Below, piece after piece: positions 41,958 through 51,285 of a DNA stretch of 64,000 nucleotides (the first letter of the stretch is position 1; each line of letters opens with the position of its first letter). The notes below the pieces were generated by a model that had not been told where the DNA came from, searched no databases, and saw only the letters and a list, made by a program, of their open reading frames with translations. The translations under genes and the position numbers were made by a program. The stretch comes from Eutreptiella sp. 'Long Island Sound 2002' (Eukaryota; Euglenozoa; Euglenophyceae; Eutreptiales; Eutreptiaceae): positions 318,001 through 382,000 of the forward strand of contig OZ038402.1 in assembly GCA_964036045.1 (NCBI GenBank). Reading direction: 5' to 3'.

Positions 41958-44900
41958 CTAAGGGGCGTCGCTGATGGTAGTAGGGGTACTTTCCTCCGCA
42001 TCAACCTCGTTGACGTTCTTCTTCTTTCCCCCTTCTTACCTTTCTTGTCCTTGTGCTTGTCATCCGACTTGGGAGCCCAGGACCTCTTGATCTCCTGAAT
42101 CTCCTTCGCTAACTCGGTCCCCACCGACATTAGCTTGGAGAGCTCGTCCTTGGTGACCTCCACTTTGCCCTCCCGGATACCCGCGGGTGCACGCTTCTTC
42201 GACCCGTGCACCTTCTTGTAAGCCTCCGTGTCGGCCTTGTGGATGGGGCATGTTCGGTGGTCATGGTTGAACCCTTTGTTCCTTCCATAACACACGAAAC
42301 AGCCCTGAGGGTGAGCTCGTATGAACTCCCCAAAGGACAGCGGAGGGTCGCCAACGCGGCGGGGCTCCTCCTTCTCCTTCTTCTTCCAACCCTTCTGCAG
42401 GGGCTTCCAGCCTCCCCGGTTGCTCCCCGCGCTCAGGTTGTTGGCCACGAAGGCGCAGACGGCGGTTTCGGCGGGCTCCTCGTCGTCGTCGTCGTCGTCG
42501 AGGCCCTCACCGCTTTCGCTTCCCGCTGGGTCCATGGCAGATTCCCCGCCAGACCCTTCGCCAACATAGTTGACGTCACGGTCACCGGCCTTCAAGCCGC
42601 GGGTGTGGTGGAGATTCCTGTACTCTTTGAGTACTTCCTCTCCAACCCACTCCAGGACCTCGTCGCAGGTCATCCGCGCCGGGATGGGCTGCAGACGGAG
42701 GGTCTGGCCGCCCAAGTCACACTCGTCAAGGCGCATTATCGCGGTCTTCTCGCGATCGCCCGTGACGGTGATGAGGAGGGCGTTCCGCAGCTCTCGCCGC
42801 TTGACATCCCGCGCCACGTGCTTCATCGTCCAAGCCAACACTTTCGGATGATACTCCTTGGGGAGCATCATCTTGAACGTGTGGTTGAACTTGGCCCTCT
42901 TGGCTTCCTCCTTGGTGACTCTCTTGATCCATGCTTCCGGCAGCATGGAGAGCAGTCGGGCCTGCTCGTCACCCTCATTCCAACCCTCCACGTTGCGGCG
43001 GAAGAGGGTGTATTGCCCCCGGAAGTCCCGCCAATCCCGTAGGCGGATCTCCCGACCATCATGCTGAAGCTTGATGGCCCTCCACCGCTTGGCAGCCACC
43101 TGCGGAGCGTCCACCCGCTCCTGCTCGTTGAGCCACTTCTTGGCTTCCTTGAGGGTCTTGATTTTCCCCTCCTTGGTCGCCACGAAGTATAGCTCTTGGA
43201 GCACCTCCGGCAGGCGGTACCTGAACCGTTTGAAGACATATTTCTCCGCATTTGCGGGATCCATGTCTTCAGTGACGGTCATCCCCCAGTCGTCCAGCTT
43301 CTCCAAGAAGCGGTCGAGGTTGAGGGGGTTGCCATCGTACATGGGGGGCTTGATGTCCTTCAGGTCTTCCCACACGGCGGCGTCCGCAGCCTTAGAGACC
43401 ATGAACGCCGGCCGCGAGGTCGACCGAGGTTCCCATCGGTGTCCCCCACGGACTCCCACGGCCGCCACTTCCATCTCCTCCGCGGTATCCATGTGGCTAC
43501 GCCGTGGTTCCTCCACGTACGCCGAACCTAGATGTTCGCGCCGTACTTCCTCCATGTACGCATCCTCATCACGGCACCGGCGGCTGCGTTCAGCGGCCTC
43601 CTGTCGTACACCACGCGGCGGGGTAATGCCAAACTCCTCCAGATCCTCATCGCCTCCGCCGACGTCCCACTCCACGTCTCCTCCGGGGACCTCGTCCCTG
43701 AGTCCTCCGTATCGCCCACGAGCCATTGGGATCGGCGCTTGGGCTGGCGAGGGGCGTCGGGGGCGTACTGGCGTCCGCGGCGGAGCACGGCGGTTGTGGT
43801 ACTCCGCACTGAGCCACTCGTCACGCCACTCCTCAGTGCCACTGCCGGGCGGCACCCGCTCGTTGCGGCGGCCCGCGCTGTGATGAGAGGGGGCGCCGAG
43901 AGATGGGGCACTGGCGCTGGGGCGACTCCTGGGGGCTCCGCTTGGGGCGTGGGCCCTGCCTGGACCTGGTCTGGGTCCCCAGCCGTGGTCTGACGAGCCG
44001 GATTCCATGGGTGGGGGGTCGCTGCCGACGCTCCCACGGCTTTCCAGCTCGTCCACCCTCTGCTGCAGGCCATTGATGACCCTATTCAGCACCCTGGTCT
44101 CGCTCCTGGCGATGTCCAGCTCTCTCTGGGCGGCGGTGGCGACGTTGGCGATCTTGACCATCTCCATCCTGGTGATGTCCAGCTCCTTCTGTGCGCCCGC
44201 AGCGACCCTGGCGATGCGGATCATCTCGCCTTTGCCCGTGTCTACCTCTCGCTCGAGGGCTTGGACCCTCCTGCGGAGGTGGACAATCCACCGCCATGTG
44301 GCGTCCGGGCCACCGTCCTCCGGCGGGCCGTCGAGGTCCCCAGGGGGTCCTCCAGGAGGGCCACCACCGGGCCCACCCGGTCCAGGGGGTCCTCCCCCGC
44401 CCGGGGGTCCGCCTCCGGGGGGTCCACCTGGTGGGCGTCCTCCAGGGGGTCCTGATGGCCCTCCGCCAGGGGGCCCTGGTGGGCCTCCGCCAGGTCCCCT
44501 CGGTGGGTCTGAGGATGGGGGCTTCTCAGTGTAGCTGAAGTCCATGTCGTCATCCTCGTCCAGGTCGCCCCACCTAGGCGTCTCGGCCTTGAGCTCGGGG
44601 GACTCCGAGCTCCGGTAGGGAGGAGGGGGATCGTCACCCTCGTCCTCCGGCTCCATGGGGGCGTCTCCGCCTCTTTCTCCAGCCATTCCTCGGCGATGTC
44701 GGCGGTCTCGTTCATCGCCGTCGCTGGCGGTGAAGAAGGGGTCGGAGTCGTGGGGGTGTCCGCCCGCTGGCCTGCGTGCCCTTTCGGGGGTCTTCCCCTT
44801 ACCCCTCCTTCGGGGGTGGGCGATGGGGCCACTGTCCCCACTGCTGCCCGTGTCGACCTCCTCGAGATCCAGCGCCATCTTGGAGGAGGGGTCTCCTTCG

Positions 44901-46303
44901 AAGAGCCTTCGAAGGGTCTCCACTCTGGATCCTCCCGGGGGTGTCTCGCGCTGGAGCTTAGCCTCCGCTTCCTCCATTGCGGCGGCCGTGGCTGCGGCAG
45001 CTCGCCCTTCGGCCTCCTCCCGGGCACGGGCAGCCTCAGCTTCCCGAGCCCGCTGCAGCCCAGCCCTCCCCGCTTCCAGCGCTGCTAACTCCGCCTCCGT
45101 CTTGGCCCTCTCCTCAGCGACCTTCCGTCGCGCGGCCTCGATGGCGTCCTTCTTGGCGGCGTCCGCTTGGGCCTTGGCCGTGGCTTCGGCGTTGGCCCTT
45201 TCCTCCGCCTCCTTCTTTGCCCTCTCTTGGGCAAGCGCCTCTTCCAGCGCTTTCACCTCGGCCTCCTTGCGGGCAATGGCCTCCTGGGCCAGGCGGGCTT
45301 CCTGGGCGGCTGCCACCTCGCCCCTGAGCCGGGCGGCTGCTGCCTCATGCGCGGCTGCAGCCGTAAGTCCGGCTGCGATGGCCGCCATGGTCGAGGCGTG
45401 GAAGGCCATGCCCCTGCCCCAATCCGCAGCCTCCTCCCGGGCGATGCTGACGGCGCCCTCCACGGCAGCGTTCCACTGCGTGGCCCGTTGCCGGGCAACC
45501 CGAAGCTTGCAGGGCGCCCCACAGGCGCGCTCGCAGGCGCGGGCCACATCCCTCTGGTCGGGAGTGACGCTGCTGCTGGAGCTGGCCTGATCGGCCGGCA
45601 CCCTCCCGCGGTGGGCCGACTCCACGTCGCTGCTGGGTCCTGACTTCCTCAGGTGCAGCTGGTGGGGTTTGGCCTTGGCCTTCTTGGCGACTTCGAGGAA
45701 GTCGCCAAGGGTGGTGTGGCCGGGGTGATGACCGCCACCGGTTCGTTGGGGGCTGGGGGTTGGGGTTCCGCCCTTGGTCTCGTTCTCCGCGACTTGGGCG
45801 GCTTCGGCGGCCAGGGATTCCTGGTACTCCCGCCACTTCTTGTCCCTCTTCCTGTCCCCGGCGGATCGCTTCTCCTTCCCCGGGGACACGCTGCTGTTGC
45901 TGCCCTGCAGCGTACGCCCGTTCCCCGGCTCGGGGAACTTCTTTTCGATCATGTCCCACATGGAGACGTTGATCGTGGCGCCCGACGGGTACTCGTTGGG
46001 GTTCTCGTCCTCATCAATCCCGTCGGGGCGCAGCCCTTCGCCGGGCCTGTCCGGCCGGGTCCAGACCCTCCAGCGCTTCCGGCGGAAGCGGTAGGCGTAT
46101 CCTTCAACCCGCAGCCAGTCTTCCACTGCCTGCAGGCGGTCGTCGCCCATGTCCTCGCGGAGCTCGAAGCTCCCGGGCATCCCGCCTTCGCACCGGGGAT
46201 TGCTGTGGCGGTATTGCTGCCCCCACACCAACCCACGCAGTAGGCGCACCGCATGGGGGTGGGGCAGCGGCCACGTCTTGCCCGCCTCCTGCCAATTCAC
46301 CAT
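41927..46303 (-). CDS. gag: Gag of element A2, unusually long
   Basis: 1458 codons from ATG at 46303 to TAG at 41927. Segments: an N-terminal region with Trp- and Arg-rich stretches; an Ala/Glu/Lys/Arg heptad-rich helix (about residues 318-450, e.g. ALEEALAQERAKKEAEERAN), probably a long coiled coil; a Pro-Gly run (about 594-657); a further heptad stretch; a capsid-like domain (about 983-1140, from IKPPMYDGNPLNLDRFLEKL); an Asp/Glu run from GTC-repeat codons; a zinc-knuckle-like Cys/His cluster (~1335-1352, CFVCYGRNKGFNHDHRTC); and a Lys-rich end. Ty3 gags are usually 300-600 residues, so the coiled-coil and collagen-like N-terminal half is an extension. It is uninterrupted and probably was recently functional. 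Confidence 0.85.
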   Translation of the reverse strand: MVNWQEAGKTWPLPHPHAVRLLRGLVWGQQYRHSNPRCEGGMPGSFELREDMGDDRLQAVEDWLRVEGYAYRFRRKRWRVWTRPDRPGEGLRPDGIDEDENPNEYPSGATINVSMWDMIEKKFPEPGNGRTLQGSNSSVSPGKEKRSAGDRKRDKKWREYQESLAAEAAQVAENETKGGTPTPSPQRTGGGHHPGHTTLGDFLEVAKKAKAKPHQLHLRKSGPSSDVESAHRGRVPADQASSSSSVTPDQRDVARACERACGAPCKLRVARQRATQWNAAVEGAVSIAREEAADWGRGMAFHASTMAAIAAGLTAAAAHEAAAARLRGEVAAAQEARLAQEAIARKEAEVKALEEALAQERAKKEAEERANAEATAKAQADAAKKDAIEAARRKVAEERAKTEAELAALEAGRAGLQRAREAEAARAREEAEGRAAAATAAAMEEAEAKLQRETPPGGSRVETLRRLFEGDPSSKMALDLEEVDTGSSGDSGPIAHPRRRGKGKTPERARRPAGGHPHDSDPFFTASDGDERDRRHRRGMAGERGGDAPMEPEDEGDDPPPPYRSSESPELKAETPRWGDLDEDDDMDFSYTEKPPSSDPPRGPGGGPPGPPGGGPSGPPGGRPPGGPPGGGPPGGGGPPGPGGPGGGPPGGPPGDLDGPPEDGGPDATWRWIVHLRRRVQALEREVDTGKGEMIRIARVAAGAQKELDITRMEMVKIANVATAAQRELDIARSETRVLNRVINGLQQRVDELESRGSVGSDPPPMESGSSDHGWGPRPGPGRAHAPSGAPRSRPSASAPSLGAPSHHSAGRRNERVPPGSGTEEWRDEWLSAEYHNRRAPPRTPVRPRRPSPAQAPIPMARGRYGGLRDEVPGGDVEWDVGGGDEDLEEFGITPPRGVRQEAAERSRRCRDEDAYMEEVRREHLGSAYVEEPRRSHMDTAEEMEVAAVGVRGGHRWEPRSTSRPAFMVSKAADAAVWEDLKDIKPPMYDGNPLNLDRFLEKLDDWGMTVTEDMDPANAEKYVFKRFRYRLPEVLQELYFVATKEGKIKTLKEAKKWLNEQERVDAPQVAAKRWRAIKLQHDGREIRLRDWRDFRGQYTLFRRNVEGWNEGDEQARLLSMLPEAWIKRVTKEEAKRAKFNHTFKMMLPKEYHPKVLAWTMKHVARDVKRRELRNALLITVTGDREKTAIMRLDECDLGGQTLRLQPIPARMTCDEVLEWVGEEVLKEYRNLHHTRGLKAGDRDVNYVGEGSGGESAMDPAGSESGEGLDDDDDDEEPAETAVCAFVANNLSAGSNRGGWKPLQKGWKKKEKEEPRRVGDPPLSFGEFIRAHPQGCFVCYGRNKGFNHDHRTCPIHKADTEAYKKVHGSKKRAPAGIREGKVEVTKDELSKLMSVGTELAKEIQEIKRSWAPKSDDKHKDKKGKKGERRRTSTRLMRRKVPLLPSATPLSGAPAAKGPS

Positions 46304-47129
46304 TGGCGCTCGTTCCCCTCGATGGACTGGTCCTGGGGGTGGCTGTTGAAGCGGTTGCTGTGGTCCACTCTATCTACAGGGCTGGGACCAGCACGCCCGA
46401 TGGTGGTTGTGGAGGTGGGTGATGCAGCTGGGAGTGCGGCCGGTACTGGTCGGCCGAGGGAACTCGCTGATGTCGGAGTTCCGGTCGCTACACCTCCTTC
46501 ACGGGCTCGGCGCTGTTGCTGGCGCTCGGGGCGATGCTCCGGGCGGCGCTGCGAAGCCCGTGGTGCTCGGGGTTCAGGCGGCCCCGAGTGGCACGCGAGG
46601 GATGGGTAACCCCGCGGCGGTGAAACGCTTTTGACGCGTTCCCGTGGGGGGCCTGGCCACAGGACGCTGCGGCGGACACGCGCAAGCAAGCAGGCAGGCA
46701 AAGCACTGCGCTCACAAGGGCATCCTCATGCTCGTGTCATGTGACAAAGCGTTTCAGGATCCTTGCCACTCTGAAACAAGGGAACAAAAGTATGTACAGC
46801 AACACATCAGGATATGTACACATGGGGTTAAGACTGGACTGGGGTAAGGGCATCACAGGACAATAGACACTCAGTCCCAACTCATATCCCAATCACAGGT
46901 CCGACCCTCTCAGTGGCTGGCAGGGGCGGGGGCTCCAACACAACCCATGCCCTGCTCAGTCCGGACCCTGAAACCCTGCCAATAGGGGAGGGTGTCCCGC
47001 CGAGCCAAAGGCGAGTTCCTGGGAACCCAGGCGCTCCAAGCCCAACCGACAGTGGCTCCCTATGCTCCCTTAACAGCAGGTCCCAACTCCCTTCTGATCC
47101 GGAGATATGGCCCCGCCAGTATCCCCCAG
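46304..47129. other. Probable 5' leader/LTR region of A2, not delimited
   Basis: GC-rich at first (to about 46690), then AT-richer. It should hold the leader and 5' LTR of A2, but without a second intact copy the LTR edges and primer-binding site cannot be fixed. No gene is recognised. Confidence 0.35.
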
Positions 47130-48777
47130 GAGTTGGTAGCTGAAAATGGGCTGTTTCAGCCCAAACTGATATTAGCTTGAAAAACTCCAAAATTGACCCC
47201 TCGTCCGGAACCGCCAGAGGTAGGGACGAGGCAACTGACCCTATGCCCCTCAAGTACGAAACCCCTGGAGCCCTCACCCAACTTGGTTCCCTCTGAGCAC
47301 CCGGCGTCAGGGCGCCACGGGTTCGCCCAGTGGGGTCATGACGCCAAAATCCCCAAAAGTGGCGTCATTCCCACGCGTGACTCGCCCGACTAGGGCGAGG
47401 CCAATGGCTTACAGGATAGGAGGCAGGACCTAGGACCTGTATCTGAGTGCACAACTTAGAATTAGGTCCGGGCTCCTCATGGGCATAGAGATGTGGGGTC
47501 GCCAACTGACCACACGGGGGGGCAGAAATTGGGGTCCCCAAAGGGGGTCATTTCGGCTGCTCAAAATGAGCCAAAATCGAGGGTATCCCCAATGGTATAT
47601 CTCCACGCCGGCTTGGAGATCGGATCTGCCATACCATATGCGATCCACTAGGAGTCCAACGAAGACTGCCACGTACTTGGCTCCAAAGGATCCGCATGGC
47701 CCTCGGCGTAGTGACGATCCAAACTGGGTCCACGATTGCCAAAATGGCAAAATCGGCCGTCTCGGGCGATCGTCCAGGGTGGGAAACGAAACCTTGGCGA
47801 TTTCACTGCGCCAAGCCTTGATTCACGACCCTTGATATCGCCCTTGGTCCCATGCCCGGAGTTATGGCTTGCTGTCACACTGGCTGCTTGCTGTTCCCCG
47901 AGGGGATGACCGCACGAAGGGGGCAGAAAGCAGCATGCGGTGCAAAGGGGCGGATCATGGATCGCACCAAAAGTTGAATAACTCCGGATGGGCCGGAGGA
48001 GCAAATACGAACCTCAATGGCGTTCAACCCTTGGTCATATGCTACAATAATCGCCCTTCCTTCCTGGCTAGATCCCGTGCCCCATGGAGATATGGTAGTT
48101 CCAATATGGCACACAATGGCAAAAACAGCGAGATTTGGCCAAAACGGCCCGCACTCACGATTCCATATCTCCATGCCCACGGCGTGGATCCTTCCAACCA
48201 AAGATGCTATGGACACATGGGACTTAGGTCCCAATATATGCCACTTGCCAACCCTCATGGTCGCCTCTAGCTATTTTCCCCCTTGGAGGGAAGATGACAC
48301 ACAAATGGGGCAGAATGGCAACCTACCCCAAATTGGGTGACTCACAACTCTCCCTTCATGAGGAGAGGCCACATGGGGAAACATCCCATTCGATACGGGT
48401 TTATGTGCCCTCTCCGAATCGCCCGTACCCTTGGTCAAGTGGCGCACACAACCTCGGGGGTGAAATCAGGGGGAGAAGGGGTTTGTGGCCATTCTGGGCA
48501 AAACGGCCAAAATTCACCCAAAAGTGGTCACTCAAAAAATTGTATCTCCATATCCCAAGGGAAAGGAGCCTCGGGCTTTTGCATGGATGCAAACCGAAGC
48601 TTTGCTTCCCTTTTGCAACAGGGGTTGAGGTTCAAAGCATAATGGAAACATTTTTAACACCTCGATCCTTGAAGCACACTATTTATGGGGAAAAGTGCCT
48701 ATATCGGCGATATTGGCATATATATATCTTTGGGACATTGTGGGGCAAAAATATGAGTAAACATTTTTGGAGTGGGC

Positions 48778-48811
48778 CCATAGTAGGTGCCTTCAAATAT
48801 GCCTACTATGG
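48778..48811. repeat. Perfect 10-bp inverted repeat
   Basis: CCATAGTAGG at 48778-48787 pairs with CCTACTATGG at 48802-48811 around a 14-base loop. Confidence 0.75.
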
Positions 48812-49363
48812 TTAGATTGTCTCCGCCCACTCGTGTCATTAGTACTTGCATATGAGCGCCTGTGCAAAGAGGCAGTTTGGCACGCGTGCTCACAAGGCAA
48901 TATTATATAAAATAGAGGACAAGGTTGTAAAAATCGACCAAGCTATCCACGATGTCCTTCGTGGTCTCTACTTTACATATTACCTTGATTCAAGGCCCAA
49001 CTTATCATAGGCTTCGAACACGAGCCTCGGGGGTTTGGCCATTTTGGCCCAATTTTCGACCAAAATTTGCCCTTTTTCAAAAATGGACTTTTGGTGCGCA
49101 TTGAATTGCGCGGAGCCATCGTTGAGTTGGCTCCAAAATCAAAAATGGCCTAGGGCTTTTGGTCTTGTGAGCATTGTGTTCGGTTATTCACGCTCATGCT
49201 CACAAGGCCACAAAGTTAGCGTTTGCGCACAAAAACGACTTGGGTTTGCGAGACCCATAGGCTGCCTAAAACATCCCTATTGCTCTCTTCCCCAAGCAAA
49301 GTCACATGCCCACGTGAAAGGGGCATGGATGAAAGACATAGGGGGGGGATGTACGATTCCGTC

Positions 49364-49395
49364 CGAACTCATGGTCCTTGAGAACCATGAGTTCG
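49364..49395. repeat. Perfect 12-bp inverted repeat
   Basis: CGAACTCATGGT (49364-49375) pairs with ACCATGAGTTCG (49384-49395) around an 8-base loop. It lies in AT-balanced non-coding DNA about 0.5 kb before the LINE. Confidence 0.8.
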
Positions 49396-49860
49396 AGCGA
49401 TTGACGAAAAAGCTTGCGCGCTGATTTTCTCTCAGACGCGACGGCGAAAAATTCTGGTGAACGCACCAGATGAAAGTGCAGGAGAAACCCTCTAGATTCA
49501 GCCCCTAAGTTCCTTTGGAACCTCAAAGGTACTCGAGAAAAATCCATCACAAAACTCGCCACGGAGAAGCGTTGAAAGCGCACGAACAGGCGACAACAGG
49601 CGGCGATTTCACAACAATTAGAAATCGCGGTAGAAATCGGGTATTTCACCGATTTCTGACAGAAAATCGACCAAGACAATAAAATTATAGTAATTCTACA
49701 TCGATTTAATGGTTAGGGATCGGATTCCAGATCGCGCAGATTAGAGGACAGGGATATCCTGCTGACAGCCGGTGTCAACGGCTCCCGCACGGGTGTGACG
49801 GCTCACAGGCCTCCGGGCCATGGGCCATAGGTTCTGGGTACCGCTTCACTATACCTCACC

Positions 49861-51204
49861 ATGAAACACACGGCCGAACTCCCGGCCACCCTGGCGGGAG
49901 AAAAGTACTTCATCGTGGAGGGACTGACGGACGATGTCATCACCCTGGCAGCCAACACCCTGGCGGCCACCACGGACGCGTGGGACGTCGCCGTGGGCCA
50001 CCCCACGGCGCGTAAGGACAGAATACAGGGCACAGAAGACACCCTGACGCCGGACCTTATGAACCACCTGGTAACCCTGACCAGTCCACCGGAACAACAC
50101 GACCGGAAAACCGAGGGTCCGAAGGTCACTGACTGGGCGGCCTTTAATGACAAACCCCCGGATACCCCCACGGTGACACTAACGTGCCACCAACACACAT
50201 GGTGGGTGGCACAGTGGAACGCCACGGGCACAACGGACAGGGTCCACACATTCACACCGGCAGCAAAGCCGGCGACCCCACTGGCACTGGGGGACCGTTT
50301 TAGCCACTCCACCCACCACACCAACCACCCCAGGGCGCAGTGGCTAGCCCTCAAAACGGCGATGCACTGGACAGTGGATGCCCCAGCCACGGACACCACG
50401 CTACCCGAGACATGGCTTACACTCACGCGCAACCTGGCGGCCTATGTGCGGAAGTACGGGACAGCACAGGCGCAGCGCTGGAAGTCCTGGCCCACGGACA
50501 CAGAACGAACTCTCAAACTCCGCACCACCAGCCTACAAGAACACACGAATCGACTTCGGGGTATGCACAGGCCGCAGGAGGGACAGGGACCGGCGTACAG
50601 CATATTCCGCCGCGACGCACCGAAGCCAGCCCCCAAACCGGCGCCAGAGCAGCCCCAACCCAAACCAAGGCCCCGCCCAGGGGGAGCGGACGCCTCAGCC
50701 CGCAGGGTCAAACGGCCCAAACCGGAGCCCAAAGTGGCCCCAGCGCCACCGCCACCCGACCCACAACCGAAGCCGAAGGCCCCAGCATGCCCGCTTTTCA
50801 CACCGGCGGAACGTGCCGCCATGCACCCCGAATGGCCAGACGGCGCAGAAGTACAAGGGGTATACGGAGCCACGCTTAGAGGACAACCGAAACAATTTGT
50901 ATGGTTCCGGGGCAAGATACAGGGCAGACTGACCACACCGGGCCAACACGGCAACCTACAATTCAAAATCAAGTGGCACGCACTCCCAGAATGGGGCGAA
51001 AAAGTGGAGACCTCAAACTTCGAACTCTGGGACGACAGACAATTCCCGGAGTGCCTGGTGCAGCTCCGCACACCCGCCAACCAGGTACCACCGGGCACCG
51101 TCTGGACGGGTGACGTGCCGCAGACATGGCTGGAGGAACCGGATATACCGGAGGAAGAGAGGATAGCCGCGGCGATCAACCACAAACTGCGACTGGGACA
51201 ATGA
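49861..51204 (+). CDS. LINE ORF1 protein
   Basis: 447 codons from ATG in a favourable context (CTCACCATGA) to TGA at 51202. I do not recognise a named domain. The N-terminal third is Thr/Ala/Trp-rich; the middle (~245-310) is a Pro/Lys/Arg-rich linker (PKPAPKPAPEQPQPKPRPRP), and the last ~120 residues look folded, with a WFRGKIQG...FKIKWHALPEW stretch that could be a small beta-barrel. LINE ORF1 proteins usually bind the element RNA, and the basic linker fits that. The stop overlaps an ATG (CAATGAC) in another frame, and the same frame resumes into ORF2 after the TGA. Confidence 0.65.
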   Translation: MKHTAELPATLAGEKYFIVEGLTDDVITLAANTLAATTDAWDVAVGHPTARKDRIQGTEDTLTPDLMNHLVTLTSPPEQHDRKTEGPKVTDWAAFNDKPPDTPTVTLTCHQHTWWVAQWNATGTTDRVHTFTPAAKPATPLALGDRFSHSTHHTNHPRAQWLALKTAMHWTVDAPATDTTLPETWLTLTRNLAAYVRKYGTAQAQRWKSWPTDTERTLKLRTTSLQEHTNRLRGMHRPQEGQGPAYSIFRRDAPKPAPKPAPEQPQPKPRPRPGGADASARRVKRPKPEPKVAPAPPPPDPQPKPKAPACPLFTPAERAAMHPEWPDGAEVQGVYGATLRGQPKQFVWFRGKIQGRLTTPGQHGNLQFKIKWHALPEWGEKVETSNFELWDDRQFPECLVQLRTPANQVPPGTVWTGDVPQTWLEEPDIPEEERIAAAINHKLRLGQ

Positions 51205-51285
51205 CTACTACCACGTCGCGCCAGGGACCCCCCAGGGGCCACCAAAACGCGCGCCCACGAGGTCACAACTGCGCTCGTCACTCTC

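Larger units (their letters stand above)
38418..46303 (-). mobile_element. Ty3/gypsy family A element (copy A2), 3'-truncated
   Basis: This minus-strand element has a complete gag (46303-41927), a -1 shifted pol and the empty counterpart of the B1 insertion site at about 40445. Its 3' part (end of RNase H linker, integrase, 3' LTR) is missing, replaced at 38418 by truncated B2. The 5' LTR should lie to the right of 46303 but could not be delimited. Confidence 0.82.
47130..49720. repeat. Diverged quasi-tandem repeats, no gene
   Basis: A pattern recurs at roughly 390-bp spacing: a GAC-ACAC...GGGGCAGAA word at about 47507, 47903 and 48291; a GGCCAAAAYGGCC-like word at about 47738, 48130, 48490 and 49033; and TATCTCCA words at about 47598, 48165 and 48543. 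The part at 47150-47400 resembles 21655-21990. Copies are strongly diverged and no frame is conserved between them. Confidence 0.5.

Noticed and set aside
42206-46250. Plus-strand frames (up to 311 codons) opposite A2 gag
   Set aside because: Low-complexity antisense of a GC-rich gene. The minus-strand gag has a capsid-like domain and a single continuous frame.
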